Assembly (NCBI RefSeq): GCF_040436405.1
Contig: NZ_AP031575.1
Coordinates: 1,492,501-1,556,500 of the forward strand
Origin: Marinomonas sp. THO17
GTDB taxonomy: Bacteria; Pseudomonadota; Gammaproteobacteria; Pseudomonadales; Marinomonadaceae
Length of the DNA: 64,000 nt
Direction: 5' to 3'
A program made the position numbers and the translations under genes. The stretch's first letter is position 1. The number at the start of each line of letters is the position of its first letter. Shown here piece after piece: positions 27,825-36,700 of the stretch. Below the pieces are notes generated by a model. The model saw only the letters and a program-made list of their open reading frames with translations, was not told the DNA's origin and made no database searches.

Positions 27825-27850
27825 GCCCCTGTTTTGCAGGGGCTTTTTTT
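27825..27850 (+). terminator. Rho-independent terminator after the binding-protein gene
   Basis: GCCCCTG (27825-27831) / CAGGGGC (27837-27843) with a 5-nt loop, then seven Ts (27844-27850), 69 bp after the stop codon. Confidence 0.92.
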
Positions 27851-28108
27851 GCGCATTAGCTGCGGATCATTCTGAATCGCAGCTAAAACACCACTCAATC
27901 AATTCACAATATGGCGACTGTGGCGTCACTAAGGTCGAGGGGAACTCGAGACAATTGGGCGAGTCCGAAAAAGACTACGACTCCAGACAGAACATAGCTT
28001 GCTTTTATTCGAGGCAAGTGACGATGATAAATATTGAACATATTTCCGGTAGGCAGCATTGGCTCGTCAAGCTAAGTAATTTCATCACTGTAAAAGAAAA
28101 CTGATTTT

Positions 28109-28282
28109 CTAATCGACGAGCTCAGCCAAATTTTTACAACCAAATACAACATTCAAATCAAACAAACGGAGCGAAACTTTACTCCCTCGCTCATTAATCA
28201 ATGTCACTAATTCAACGTCAGTAGCATCCGCTAGCCGAGCAAATATTTCTTTTTTTAATTGAAGGCATAATGACAGGCGCAT
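28109..28282 (-). CDS. Possible small protein or gene remnant (57 aa)
   Basis: An ATG-to-TAG frame of 57 codons with a protein-like composition (EIFARLADATDVELVTLI, then LRLFDLNVVFG and NLAELVD). No good ribosome binding site precedes the ATG, so it may be the 3' end of a decayed gene. A second minus-strand frame of 51 codons (28059 to 27904) follows 49 bp later with even weaker start signals. I recognise neither. Apart from these, the 669-bp gap 27757-28425 holds a terminator, a 9-bp-arm hairpin TTAGCTGCG/CGCAGCTAA near 27855-27885, and nothing else I can identify. Confidence 0.3.
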   Translation of the reverse strand: MRLSLCLQLKKEIFARLADATDVELVTLINERGSKVSLRLFDLNVVFGCKNLAELVD

Positions 28283-28357
28283 GAGGTTTTAACTACTGCT
28301 TTCAACATTAGATAAATACTTAAATATTTTCTAACTTATGCAAAACACAAACATGAA

Positions 28358-28389
28358 AAATGGCCTTCTCTTAAAAGATTAGGCCATTT
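28358..28389. terminator. Terminator-like hairpin after the dipeptidase gene
   Basis: AAATGGCC (28358-28365) / GGCCATTT (28382-28389) with a 16-nt loop, 37 bp beyond the dipeptidase stop on the minus strand. Short T-rich runs lie on both sides, so it could work in both directions. Confidence 0.65.
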
Positions 28390-28425
28390 ATTTTCATATG
28401 TACCAAACAATTAGTGAAAGTTACT

Positions 28426-29175
28426 CTATCGTGCTAGTTGCTCTTTCCATCCTTGTTCAATACTCGTTATGGAGGTCACACCATACAATGCGTGCCTTTC
28501 TCCCTTATTAATGGCCCATAATTGGTTACCAAAATCATAATGCCACCACTCACTAGGTAAATTGGTAAAACCAGCTTGAGTCATTGCGTGAAAAAGCATT
28601 CTTCTATTTTGTATCGCCACTTGAGTGCTTTTATCTGGAGAGGTCTTGTTTTCTAGTGCTGCCGTCCATGAATCATCACTCGCTTCATCAAACAAGGTAC
28701 CCATATTAAGAAAGCGGCCATTCTGATCGCATAACGTAACATCAACAGAGCCGCCAGTCAGATGAGGACTAGGAGTTTCTGGATTATCACTGGGTGGAGA
28801 TACCAGTGTTCTAGCCTTTGCTCGAACCTTTTCCAGTGGCAAATCTGGCAAGGATTTGGTCAGCAAGTTAGTTAACGAATCAAACAAATATTGCTGGACA
28901 GAAAAAGGCCGCCAACCATCCAATACAACCAGATAAAGGTGTCCTGGCAGAAAAGTGGCAGCTAAGTTAAGCCTGTCTAGTACGGAGGATCTAACGAAAC
29001 ACTCAGGCAAAGCATTAGCAACTCGTAACTTATAGTAGGCAGGATACATTTTTAGCTTATTTGCTAAACTAACCGGCTCAAGCGGCTCATTATTTTCTTG
29101 TATAGGAATCATACTTAGCTTTTCCCAATCTGGAAAAGAGTATGATGGTATTTCTGGATAAACTAAATTTAACAT
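28426..29175 (-). CDS. VanX-like D-Ala-D-Ala dipeptidase (peptidase M15)
   Basis: 249 residues. The M15D zinc site is clear: SPHLTGGSVDVTL gives the His and Asp ligands (SxHxxGxAxD pattern) and EWWHYDFG gives the catalytic Glu and third His ligand. LVVLDGWRPFSVQQYLF carries the Arg of the VanX active site. There is no signal peptide, so it should act in the cytoplasm, hydrolysing D-Ala-D-Ala or related dipeptides. It begins 3 bp after a DctM gene, making it the last gene of a TRAP operon. This suggests the imported substrate is a dipeptide or is processed by it. No vanA/vanH genes are near, so nutrient use is more likely than glycopeptide resistance. Confidence 0.87.
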   Translation of the reverse strand: MLNLVYPEIPSYSFPDWEKLSMIPIQENNEPLEPVSLANKLKMYPAYYKLRVANALPECFVRSSVLDRLNLAATFLPGHLYLVVLDGWRPFSVQQYLFDSLTNLLTKSLPDLPLEKVRAKARTLVSPPSDNPETPSPHLTGGSVDVTLCDQNGRFLNMGTLFDEASDDSWTAALENKTSPDKSTQVAIQNRRMLFHAMTQAGFTNLPSEWWHYDFGNQLWAINKGERHALYGVTSITSIEQGWKEQLAR

Positions 29176-29178
29176 AAC

Positions 29179-30456
29179 TTATTTGAATACCAATGGTAGA
29201 GCCAGAGTCAAACTCGGTACAAAAATCAACAATGCCAGCACCACCATAGCAACCGCAACAAATGGCCATATAGATTTAAACATATCCGTTAGTTCAATCT
29301 TACTTACTGCTGCTGCAACGTAGACACAAGCCCCCATAGGTGGCGTAATTAATGCAATGGTAATGTTCATCGTAATGATAATTCCGAGATGGATTGGATC
29401 CACTCCTGCGTGCATTGCAACGGGGGCAAACACTGGAGTAAGTAACATAAGTGCAGAAACTTCTTCCATCAACATACCTGTGACAAACGTAATCAAGCTA
29501 ATCACAATCAAAATAAGAGTTGGTGAGTCTAAATATGGACGCAACATAACGGCAAACTCATTTGGCACCTGAGCATAAGCCAACAACCAACTTACAATCG
29601 AAGAAGCGCCAATTATCACAAAGATTGCACAGGTTAAGACAAGGGTTTCTTTTAAAGCTTTACCAATTGCAACGAAAGACAGTTGTTTACTCAACAGCCC
29701 AACAATCAAGCTATAGAGTACAATCAGTACACCTGATTCGGTCGGCGTTACAAAACCAAATACGATACTGGCCACAATTAAAATCGGTGCCAATAATGCA
29801 GGTATCGCAATACTCAAGCTTTGCATAATCTTTCTAATACTTGGCTTCTCTCGCGACACACCAATATTCGCTTTACGAGCATAAATATAATTAATCACCA
29901 TAAAGGCTATTCCCAGTAATAAGCCAGGAATCACACCTGCTAAAAACAGATCTCCTACCGATGTATTGGTAATAGATGAATACAGAATCATAAAAATACT
30001 AGGTGGAATAATAGGGCCAATCAAAGAGCTACCAGCGGTCAATCCGGCAGCATAGGATGCAGAATAGCCGTCTTTTTTCATGGCAGGCACAAGCAAAGAA
30101 CCTAAGGCAGAAGTATCAGCAACTGCAGAACCATTTACCCCGGCGAAAAACACACTCGATACCACATTGACATAACCCAACCCTCCTTTAAGATGACCAA
30201 CCAAGGATTTCGCAAAGTCGATGAGTCTGACAGTCAATCCAGCACTGTTCATGAGATTACCCGCCAAAATAAACAACGGGATTGCCATCAAAGAAAAGAC
30301 ATTAATACCGCTGAAAAATTGTTGAGGCATCATCCTCATTGCCATATTCATGTCAACGAAGAAAAAACCTGTCACACCGGTAATCAATAGACTAATAAAA
30401 AGAGGCAGCCCCAATAAAACATTAACAACAAACACTAATAACATGACAGTTAACAT
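29179..30456 (-). CDS. TRAP transporter large permease (DctM family)
   Basis: 425 residues, about 12 membrane helices. Motifs FSLMAIPLFILAGNLMNSAGL, GVNGSAVADTSALGSLLVPAM and SLIGPIIPPSIFMILYSSI are typical of DctM. It overlaps the DctQ gene by seven bases and is followed at 3 bp by the VanX-like gene. Second TRAP system of the window, more distant in sequence from the first than a recent duplicate would be. Confidence 0.92.
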   Translation of the reverse strand: MLTVMLLVFVVNVLLGLPLFISLLITGVTGFFFVDMNMAMRMMPQQFFSGINVFSLMAIPLFILAGNLMNSAGLTVRLIDFAKSLVGHLKGGLGYVNVVSSVFFAGVNGSAVADTSALGSLLVPAMKKDGYSASYAAGLTAGSSLIGPIIPPSIFMILYSSITNTSVGDLFLAGVIPGLLLGIAFMVINYIYARKANIGVSREKPSIRKIMQSLSIAIPALLAPILIVASIVFGFVTPTESGVLIVLYSLIVGLLSKQLSFVAIGKALKETLVLTCAIFVIIGASSIVSWLLAYAQVPNEFAVMLRPYLDSPTLILIVISLITFVTGMLMEEVSALMLLTPVFAPVAMHAGVDPIHLGIIITMNITIALITPPMGACVYVAAAVSKIELTDMFKSIWPFVAVAMVVLALLIFVPSLTLALPLVFK

Positions 30457-30956
30457 GACTCTTCCCTCTTTTCTTTTTCTTGCTCTTCAACTACTTGCTG
30501 CTCAACAAATGGACCACGAAAAAGAACAAATAGAGCCAATACAGTAAAACCAATTGGCAAAGACAAGAGAGGTAATGTTTTACTAACACCCAGCCCTGCA
30601 GTATGGAACCGAGATAATGACAAAGCGTACTTAGCACTTGCATAAGCGAGAAAAATACTAACCGCAAGAATAGCAAGCCAACGGTACCATAATAAAAAAG
30701 GATGCAACCTAGGTGGTATCAAACGACCAATAATAGACACTCGCATGTGATCATCGCTAAGGTATACAAAACCCATTGCGAACAGGACACAACCAACCAT
30801 AAGAAAGCGAGCAAGCTCATCACTCCAAATAGGAGCACCATTGAGAATATAGCGTGATACAACACCATTTAATAACACAAGAAGATTAAGAACCAACATG
30901 GTACAGGCTATATATTTCATCATTCTTGAGGCAAGTCTTAATTTGTTTTGAAGCAT
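30450..30956 (-). CDS. TRAP transporter small permease (DctQ family)
   Basis: 168 residues from ATG 30956; a GTG nine bases upstream (30965) is the alternative start, and neither has a strong ribosome binding site. Four hydrophobic segments, with SRYILNGAPIWSDELARFLMVG as the DctQ signature. The C-terminus ends in a charged EEQEKEKREE tail. Located between dctP (31081) and dctM (29179). Confidence 0.88.
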   Translation of the reverse strand: MLQNKLRLASRMMKYIACTMLVLNLLVLLNGVVSRYILNGAPIWSDELARFLMVGCVLFAMGFVYLSDDHMRVSIIGRLIPPRLHPFLLWYRWLAILAVSIFLAYASAKYALSLSRFHTAGLGVSKTLPLLSLPIGFTVLALFVLFRGPFVEQQVVEEQEKEKREESC

Positions 30957-31080
30957 TGAGGACACTCAATATGGGCAAGCTAGTGAAATTTTTAACAACT
31001 TCTTCAACACTAGGCCCAGTCAGTTATTTTTGAAATTTCCCCAAGCACCGACTGGTGCCGGGGAGATAGGACACAAGAGA

Positions 31081-32103
31081 TTATTTTACGTCTTCTAGGG
31101 CCATATCAATCCATTTAGAATCGATATCTTGTTCACGCAACCAAGAAAGGTAAGATGGCTGACCTATGTTCTTGAATTGGTCTAGCTCTGCCTGAGTTGG
31201 ACGATATACTTCCATACCATTTTCAGCAAGAAACTCAATGCGCTCTTCAACCTGCGCCTCTACTTTTTTACGATTTATCAATGTGGCTTCTTTAACCGCT
31301 GCCATTAACGCTGTTTTCTCACTAGGCGTTAAGCTTTTCATTAACTCATCGTTGGCCACAAGAAACTGATCAGAATACTGTATATTCGCCAATGTTAAAT
31401 ACTTTTGGACTTCGTTCAGACTGCCTAAAATGATATACATAGGAGGGTTCATTTGACCATCAGCAACACCAGTGCGCAGAGCCATGTAAACTTCAGTCCA
31501 AGGGATAGGTGTACCAGACGCACCAAATGATTCATACAAAGCAACCTGGCTCTTATCCATTGCGCGGAACCTTAATCCTTTAAAATCACTCGGCGTATGT
31601 ATTGGTTTTTTGTTATTGGTAAAGGCTAGGAAACCACCTTCTTCAACAACTGATAACATGTGTACATTAGTTCGCTTATAGAATTCTTTTTCAGCTGCTT
31701 GCCAATAGTTTCCGTTATCAAAGAAATCATGAGCTTCTTCGAATGAAGCAAACATAAATGGTATAGAACTGACAAAAATCTCTGGAAACAATGGCGCAAC
31801 GCCACCAAAAGACGCAATATTAAGCATAGGAGAGTTCATTACCTGCTCCATACGCTCTTCTTCTTCACCTAACATACTATTTGGATAAAGCTTTATTTCT
31901 AGGTCGCCATTCGTTTTTTCTTCCACTAACTGCTTAAGATTCGTAGCGAACATATGCACAGCATTTTTCTTCGCATCCGCTGCGCCGTTATAACTTAAGT
32001 TGATAGTTTGTGCGAACAAACTTGACGCACCGAGAACAAGACTACTCACCAAAACCGCCCTTGCCGTTTTAGTAAGAGCACCTGTATTAATTGATTTAAA
32101 CAT
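31081..32103 (-). CDS. TRAP transporter solute-binding protein (DctP family)
   Basis: 340 residues. Signal peptide with hydrophobic core AVLVSSLVLGASSLFAQ (cleavage near 32). DctP features are LEIKLYPNSMLGEEEERMEQV, FKGLRFRAMDKSQVALYESFGASGTPIPW with the binding Arg, and LRTGVADGQMNPP. First gene of the operon dctP-dctQ-dctM-vanX-like; the LysR gene upstream (32206) runs in the same direction. Ligand unknown; a D-amino-acid dipeptide is a hypothesis from the dipeptidase alone. Confidence 0.9.
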   Translation of the reverse strand: MFKSINTGALTKTARAVLVSSLVLGASSLFAQTINLSYNGAADAKKNAVHMFATNLKQLVEEKTNGDLEIKLYPNSMLGEEEERMEQVMNSPMLNIASFGGVAPLFPEIFVSSIPFMFASFEEAHDFFDNGNYWQAAEKEFYKRTNVHMLSVVEEGGFLAFTNNKKPIHTPSDFKGLRFRAMDKSQVALYESFGASGTPIPWTEVYMALRTGVADGQMNPPMYIILGSLNEVQKYLTLANIQYSDQFLVANDELMKSLTPSEKTALMAAVKEATLINRKKVEAQVEERIEFLAENGMEVYRPTQAELDQFKNIGQPSYLSWLREQDIDSKWIDMALEDVK

Positions 32104-32205
32104 GTCATCAGTTCCTATTGTGTGATTTATATTATGTCATTTGTGATATGCCATATCAGACTAATCGTTGACCTGTTGATCATTCAATAGAAAAGGTGTT
32201 GATAA

Positions 32206-33174
32206 TTAGTCAACACCTTTTCCAAGGTTACCTTTATTTTTCGCTAACATATGATCTGGTGCATCACTGTTTAAAAATTTTGTAGATACCTGTAAATGAT
32301 TCAACAACTCATTGGCGGACATGGTAAGTTCTCTTCCTTTTTTACTAAGTACTCTCGCTCGAGCATTGGATAAAAAAGAATCCTTTACTTCAATGATATT
32401 AATCGCACCACTTTCAACTTCCTGCTCTACAGATAGTCTAGGCATAAAGCTAATGCCAGAACCTGACGCCACAAAATTCTTCAGTACTGATACCGAATTC
32501 GTTCGTAATCTTGGAACAAGCAGGATATCTTCGGTTTCCTCCGCAATATTAATGAGACGTCCCATACCAGTTGATTGATCAATCACCGCCAATGGAAATT
32601 CTGTCAGCTCCTGTAAAGCGATTGGCAAGGATCGTTCAGTAAGCGGATGACCTGCAGGAGCAATGATGTCTAGCGGATGTCGAGTTTCCACATGACAATA
32701 CAAGTTTGGTTGATTGGAAGAAGCATAGGTAACAGCGAAATCAATCTGATCATCTTCAAGAAGCTGAATCGCTTCCTTTGCTCCCGCCATTTGAATACTT
32801 AGCTGAATGCCAGGATAACGTTCTAAAAAGCTTTGCAGAGAGTTTGAAATTAAGTCTGTAATAAAGCCCTCACCCACAGCAATTCTAACCTCACCGGCTT
32901 TTAGACCTATAATGTCGTGAATCTTAGAGATGGTCGCCGCTTCACTTGCCTGCATCTTTCTAAAATAATTCAATAATTCTCTACCTGCCGACGTTATTTC
33001 ACTCTGGTTACCTCGCCTCTCCCAGATTTTTGAACCCACTCCTTCTTCTAACTGTGAAATAGAACGACTAATAGCAGACGGATCAATATTCAATTTTAAA
33101 GCGGCTTTGCGCAATGAACGATATCGATCAATGGCGTTTAAATACTCTAATGCTCGTGGATTGAGAAATCTCAT
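32206..33174 (-). CDS. LysR-family regulator of the second TRAP/dipeptidase operon
   Basis: 322 residues. Winged helix at 1-65 (ALEYLNAIDRYRSLRKAALK, then IDPSAISRSISQLEEGVG), followed by a LysR substrate-binding domain to about 300. It lies 102 bp upstream of dctP on the same strand, so it may be the first gene of the operon or separately transcribed. The adjacent intergenic DNA toward 33615 becomes steadily more AT-rich. Confidence 0.87.
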   Translation of the reverse strand: MRFLNPRALEYLNAIDRYRSLRKAALKLNIDPSAISRSISQLEEGVGSKIWERRGNQSEITSAGRELLNYFRKMQASEAATISKIHDIIGLKAGEVRIAVGEGFITDLISNSLQSFLERYPGIQLSIQMAGAKEAIQLLEDDQIDFAVTYASSNQPNLYCHVETRHPLDIIAPAGHPLTERSLPIALQELTEFPLAVIDQSTGMGRLINIAEETEDILLVPRLRTNSVSVLKNFVASGSGISFMPRLSVEQEVESGAINIIEVKDSFLSNARARVLSKKGRELTMSANELLNHLQVSTKFLNSDAPDHMLAKNKGNLGKGVD

Positions 33175-33615
33175 ACCAATACCTAATACAATCTATTTGA
33201 CACAAACTTAACGAGCTTATTTTACGAAAAAAATCTCCATATTCGCCATTGAAGCTTACCAAATTACTTCGCCCCTGTTATTACTACTGCCAGCAATAGG
33301 TTTCTTACTCTTTTCGGTGCAACTAAACCATTATAACGTTCGTAGTAACTAAATTCATGGTAATGAGTACCGTCTGCGGTGGACGAAATAATTGGTTTTC
33401 ACCTATAAGTCAACCGGTGTCAATGTTTCGATAAAGTTCGGATCACGATTATTCAGCAGAGAAAAAACCAACTTTATTTTTGTGTTTTTTTACTTATTTT
33501 TTGCATTTTTTCATTGTGTACTTTGGTTATTTTTTGTAATAACTTGTTTTCCGTTGATTAAAAAATCAACAAAAAGATATTTGATTAAATTCTAATTCTA
33601 AAATGGAGTAATATC
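33175..33615. other. Boundary region before the AT-rich island
   Basis: 441 bp without a convincing gene. On the minus strand 33264-33398 is an open stretch of 44 codons without a usable start (it encodes THYHEFSYYERYNGLVAP and LLLAVVITGAK); it looks like the tail of a lost gene. From about 33470 the sequence becomes very T-rich. An inverted repeat GTTGATT (33553-33559) / AATCAAC (33564-33570) lies 45 bp before the small peptide gene and could be an operator or attenuator. A 67-codon TTG-started frame at 33392-33595 is low-complexity and was not called. Confidence 0.4.
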
Positions 33616-33747
33616 ATGGAAAGTAAAAAAATTGATTTAGATATTTCGGAAATTTCTGTTAACTATGCTATTGGAAGTGAAGTTTTAGAGAGCATTATTA
33701 GTGCAGATCCTGGCGATAGTGAAGCTGACCAAGATAACGACCTATAA
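33616..33747 (+). CDS. 43-residue acidic peptide, candidate precursor for the adjacent exporter
   Basis: ATG at 33616 with GGAG seven bases upstream, 43 codons, TAA at 33745. The peptide has 12 Asp/Glu, two Lys near the N-terminus, seven Ser and no Cys, Thr, Arg or His. It splits into an N-terminal half with regularly spaced Ile/Leu/Val (KKIDLDISEISVNYAIGS) and a hydrophilic C-terminus (ADPGDSEADQDNDL). Residues Ile10, Val15, Ala18 before Gly20-Ser21 loosely resemble a double-glycine leader with a GS cleavage site. It lies 26 bp before the ABC exporter in the same direction, so the two should be co-transcribed. I do not recognise it. Alternatives are a regulatory leader peptide or chance. Confidence 0.6.
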   Translation: MESKKIDLDISEISVNYAIGSEVLESIISADPGDSEADQDNDL

Positions 33748-33773
33748 CGCTTCAGTTGGCAGCATGGTAAATA

Positions 33774-36700
33774 ATGAAGAATTTTACACTATCTGATATA
33801 ACTATAATCCTGAAAAAAAGCCTAAAAGTTGAATTAACTGAACAGGACTATATAAGAGACATAGAGATCCATGAAAAGACTTCTAGAGATGATGCTTTTT
33901 TTCATTGGGTAAAAAAAAGAAATAATGTAAATAAAACCTCATTGATCCATAACTTATTGCTACTAAAACCTATTTCAGGGTTATGTCTCTTTGTTTTAGG
34001 TATATTGATGGCAATATCCTTAACCCTTATACCGTATGCATTAAGATATGTCCTGAGTTTCTTGGAAAACCAAAATGATAATATAAGCTCTCTTTTAGCA
34101 GCATCTCTTCTGCTTTTCATTTCTATGATATCTTCTGGCATCTTATCAACACAATTTTATTACTATAATAACGTAATTTATCTTAATATTAGACGACTTC
34201 TTATAAAAGTATGTACCAAAAAAATACTGGCCGTAGATAGTAAAAGACTTGATTTTTTTAATGGTAGGGTTCAGGAAATAATTGTATCTGATAGCTCAAA
34301 TGTAGCTCCATTTTTTATGTTTTTGATGGGGCTTATCGTATCATTAATTCAAATAGTAGGTTATCTTTATCTACTCTTCTATCAAATAGGTTTTATTGCA
34401 GTTTATTCATTTCCCATTCTTTTTTTGATGGTTTTTTTACAGGTTTTATTTGGCAAGAAAAGCTCTGTTATTCAGAAAAAAATAAGACATAAAACAGATC
34501 AAAGAATGAAGCTGATTACAGAGTTCATAGATAAATTCAAACCCATAAGAACTGCTAATTATAGTGATTTCTTCAAGAAAAATGTACAGAATATAAGGGA
34601 CGAAGAGACTGCTTTATTATATAAAAGAAATTTAATTACCCTAGTGATAAGCTCAATATCTCATGTTTCTGTATTAGCTATGATGTTGATGTGTTTTTTT
34701 CTTTTAATTCAAAACGATCATGATTTTAATATGGGAGATGTTTTTGTTCTAGTTTCTATTTTTACTTTAATACAGTTTCCTATTGTCGATATGCCAAAAA
34801 AAATCAATGCGCTTATTAATTCTACAATTTCATTAAACAGGCTTGTCGAATTTTTCAATATAGATGATAGTGTAGAAAATGAAATTGATATATCAATGAA
34901 TTTGGGTGATCTAGAGTTAATAAATCTATCGACGGAAAACAAAGAAATATTAAGTGATGTAAATCTTTATGTGAATAAAGGAGAATGCATTGCTATCTTT
35001 GGAGATACTGCTTCAGGGAAAACCCTTATTTTTGATATTATCACAGGTAAAAAAACAGATTTTATGGGGTGCATTAGATTTAATGGAAAGATCCATTATT
35101 TAGAGCATTCTCCTTGGTTAGCAAATGATACAATTAAAAATAATATCCTCTTCGGACAAGATTATAGAGAAGAAGATTATAAAAAAATATTGTTTCAATG
35201 TGATTTGTATGATGACTTGGAAAAATTTCCTTTTGGTGACAATACTCTAGTTGGAGAAATGGGTTCTCTATTATCTGGAGGTCAGAAACAACGTGTTGCA
35301 ATAGCCAGAGCCTTGTATTCAAAATCAGATATTATACTCTTAGATAATCCAACTTCGTCCTTAGATCCGATAGTAACGAAAAAAATCATTAATAATGCAT
35401 TTGTACAATGTGCTTCAACTTTACTTATTACAACGAATGATAAAAATGTGTTGTCTGTATGTGATCGATCCTATGAAATTAAAGGTAGGAGTCTAATAGA
35501 AAGTCCTACACATATGAAGTTTTTTAAGGCTTCTTTATCAGAGGATTATAGGAAATCATATCCCAGTGATAAAGAAATAAAAGATGAAGAAAAAACGGAA
35601 AATTATTCTCTAAATTTTAGTTCACTGTCCGTTTTTTTTGATTTCTTACATAGTAAAAAAACAGTTTATTTTATTTTTTCTTTGATCTTTTTAGCTGAAG
35701 CCATGAGGATTTCAACCGAATTGTGGATAGCTTACGCTTCTAATATAAGAGATATACTTACCCCAAAACAAATCATATGGCCCTTTTTGGGTTTAGGATT
35801 AATGAGTCTATTACTTATATTTACATATAATTCTATCTTGTTGTTTTATATAAAGAAGCTTTCTAAAGACTCTCACGAGAAGTTTTTTAATGCGATTGCT
35901 AGCGCGCAAACTCAATTTCACGACAAAACACCAATTGGAAGGATTTTAAACAGGTTTAACCTCGATATCATGACTATTTCAGGTCCACTCCTGATGAACA
36001 TGATGACTTTAGTAACATTAATATCAGCTATTTTTTTACAGTTTATATCTGCTTCTTTAAAGTTACACTTTTTATGGATTCTAGTTTTTTTTATTTCTCT
36101 TCTTTATATTAGGATCCAAAAGCTTTATAGAAATGCCACTTTACAAATAAGAAAACAGCAAGCTGTAAATAGCTCTTTTTTCTACTCTAGTATCATTGAG
36201 ATAATTAGAGGTGCTAATATTTTTAGGTTAGGTGGATCTCAAGTTTATGCAGAAAGCCAAGTTATGAAAACGCTAAGCAAGCTAACAAATGGTCGATTTA
36301 CTTTGGTGAATATTCATTTATGGTTTGAGCTCCGCCAATGTCTTCTGACAGCATCTTTGGCATCTTCTATTGCAGTATATTCTGGTATGAATGACGGAGG
36401 TGCTATTGCCTCGTTGTCGGTTACCTATGCTGTACTTGCAAGTAATTCAATTAAGAGTTTGATACTTTTTTATACAGCATTCGAGCAAAATTTAAATTCA
36501 GCACTGCGAGTAAAAGAATATTGCGACCTTCCTAGTGATGATTTTATCTTAAATAAAAAATCGTCGAACAAGAATAAAATTTCTAGAGGTAGCATAAGAT
36601 TCGAGAAGGTTTTCTTTAAATACCCTAATAAAAGTGATTTTTCTATTAAAGACTTTAATGTGAATATTAATCTAGGTGAAAAAATAGGTGTATGCGGTAG

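Noticed and set aside
27808..28104. Plus-strand frame of 98 codons
   Set aside because: It runs through the terminator of the sugar-binding protein gene and has no recognisable motif or ribosome binding site.
28426..29175. VanX-like gene as vancomycin resistance
   Set aside because: No vanH, vanA/B or VanR/S genes are near; the organism type is Gram-negative; operon context is a TRAP transporter.
33392..33595. 67-codon hydrophobic frame before the peptide gene
   Set aside because: It starts with TTG without a ribosome binding site and is Phe-rich only because the DNA is T-rich.
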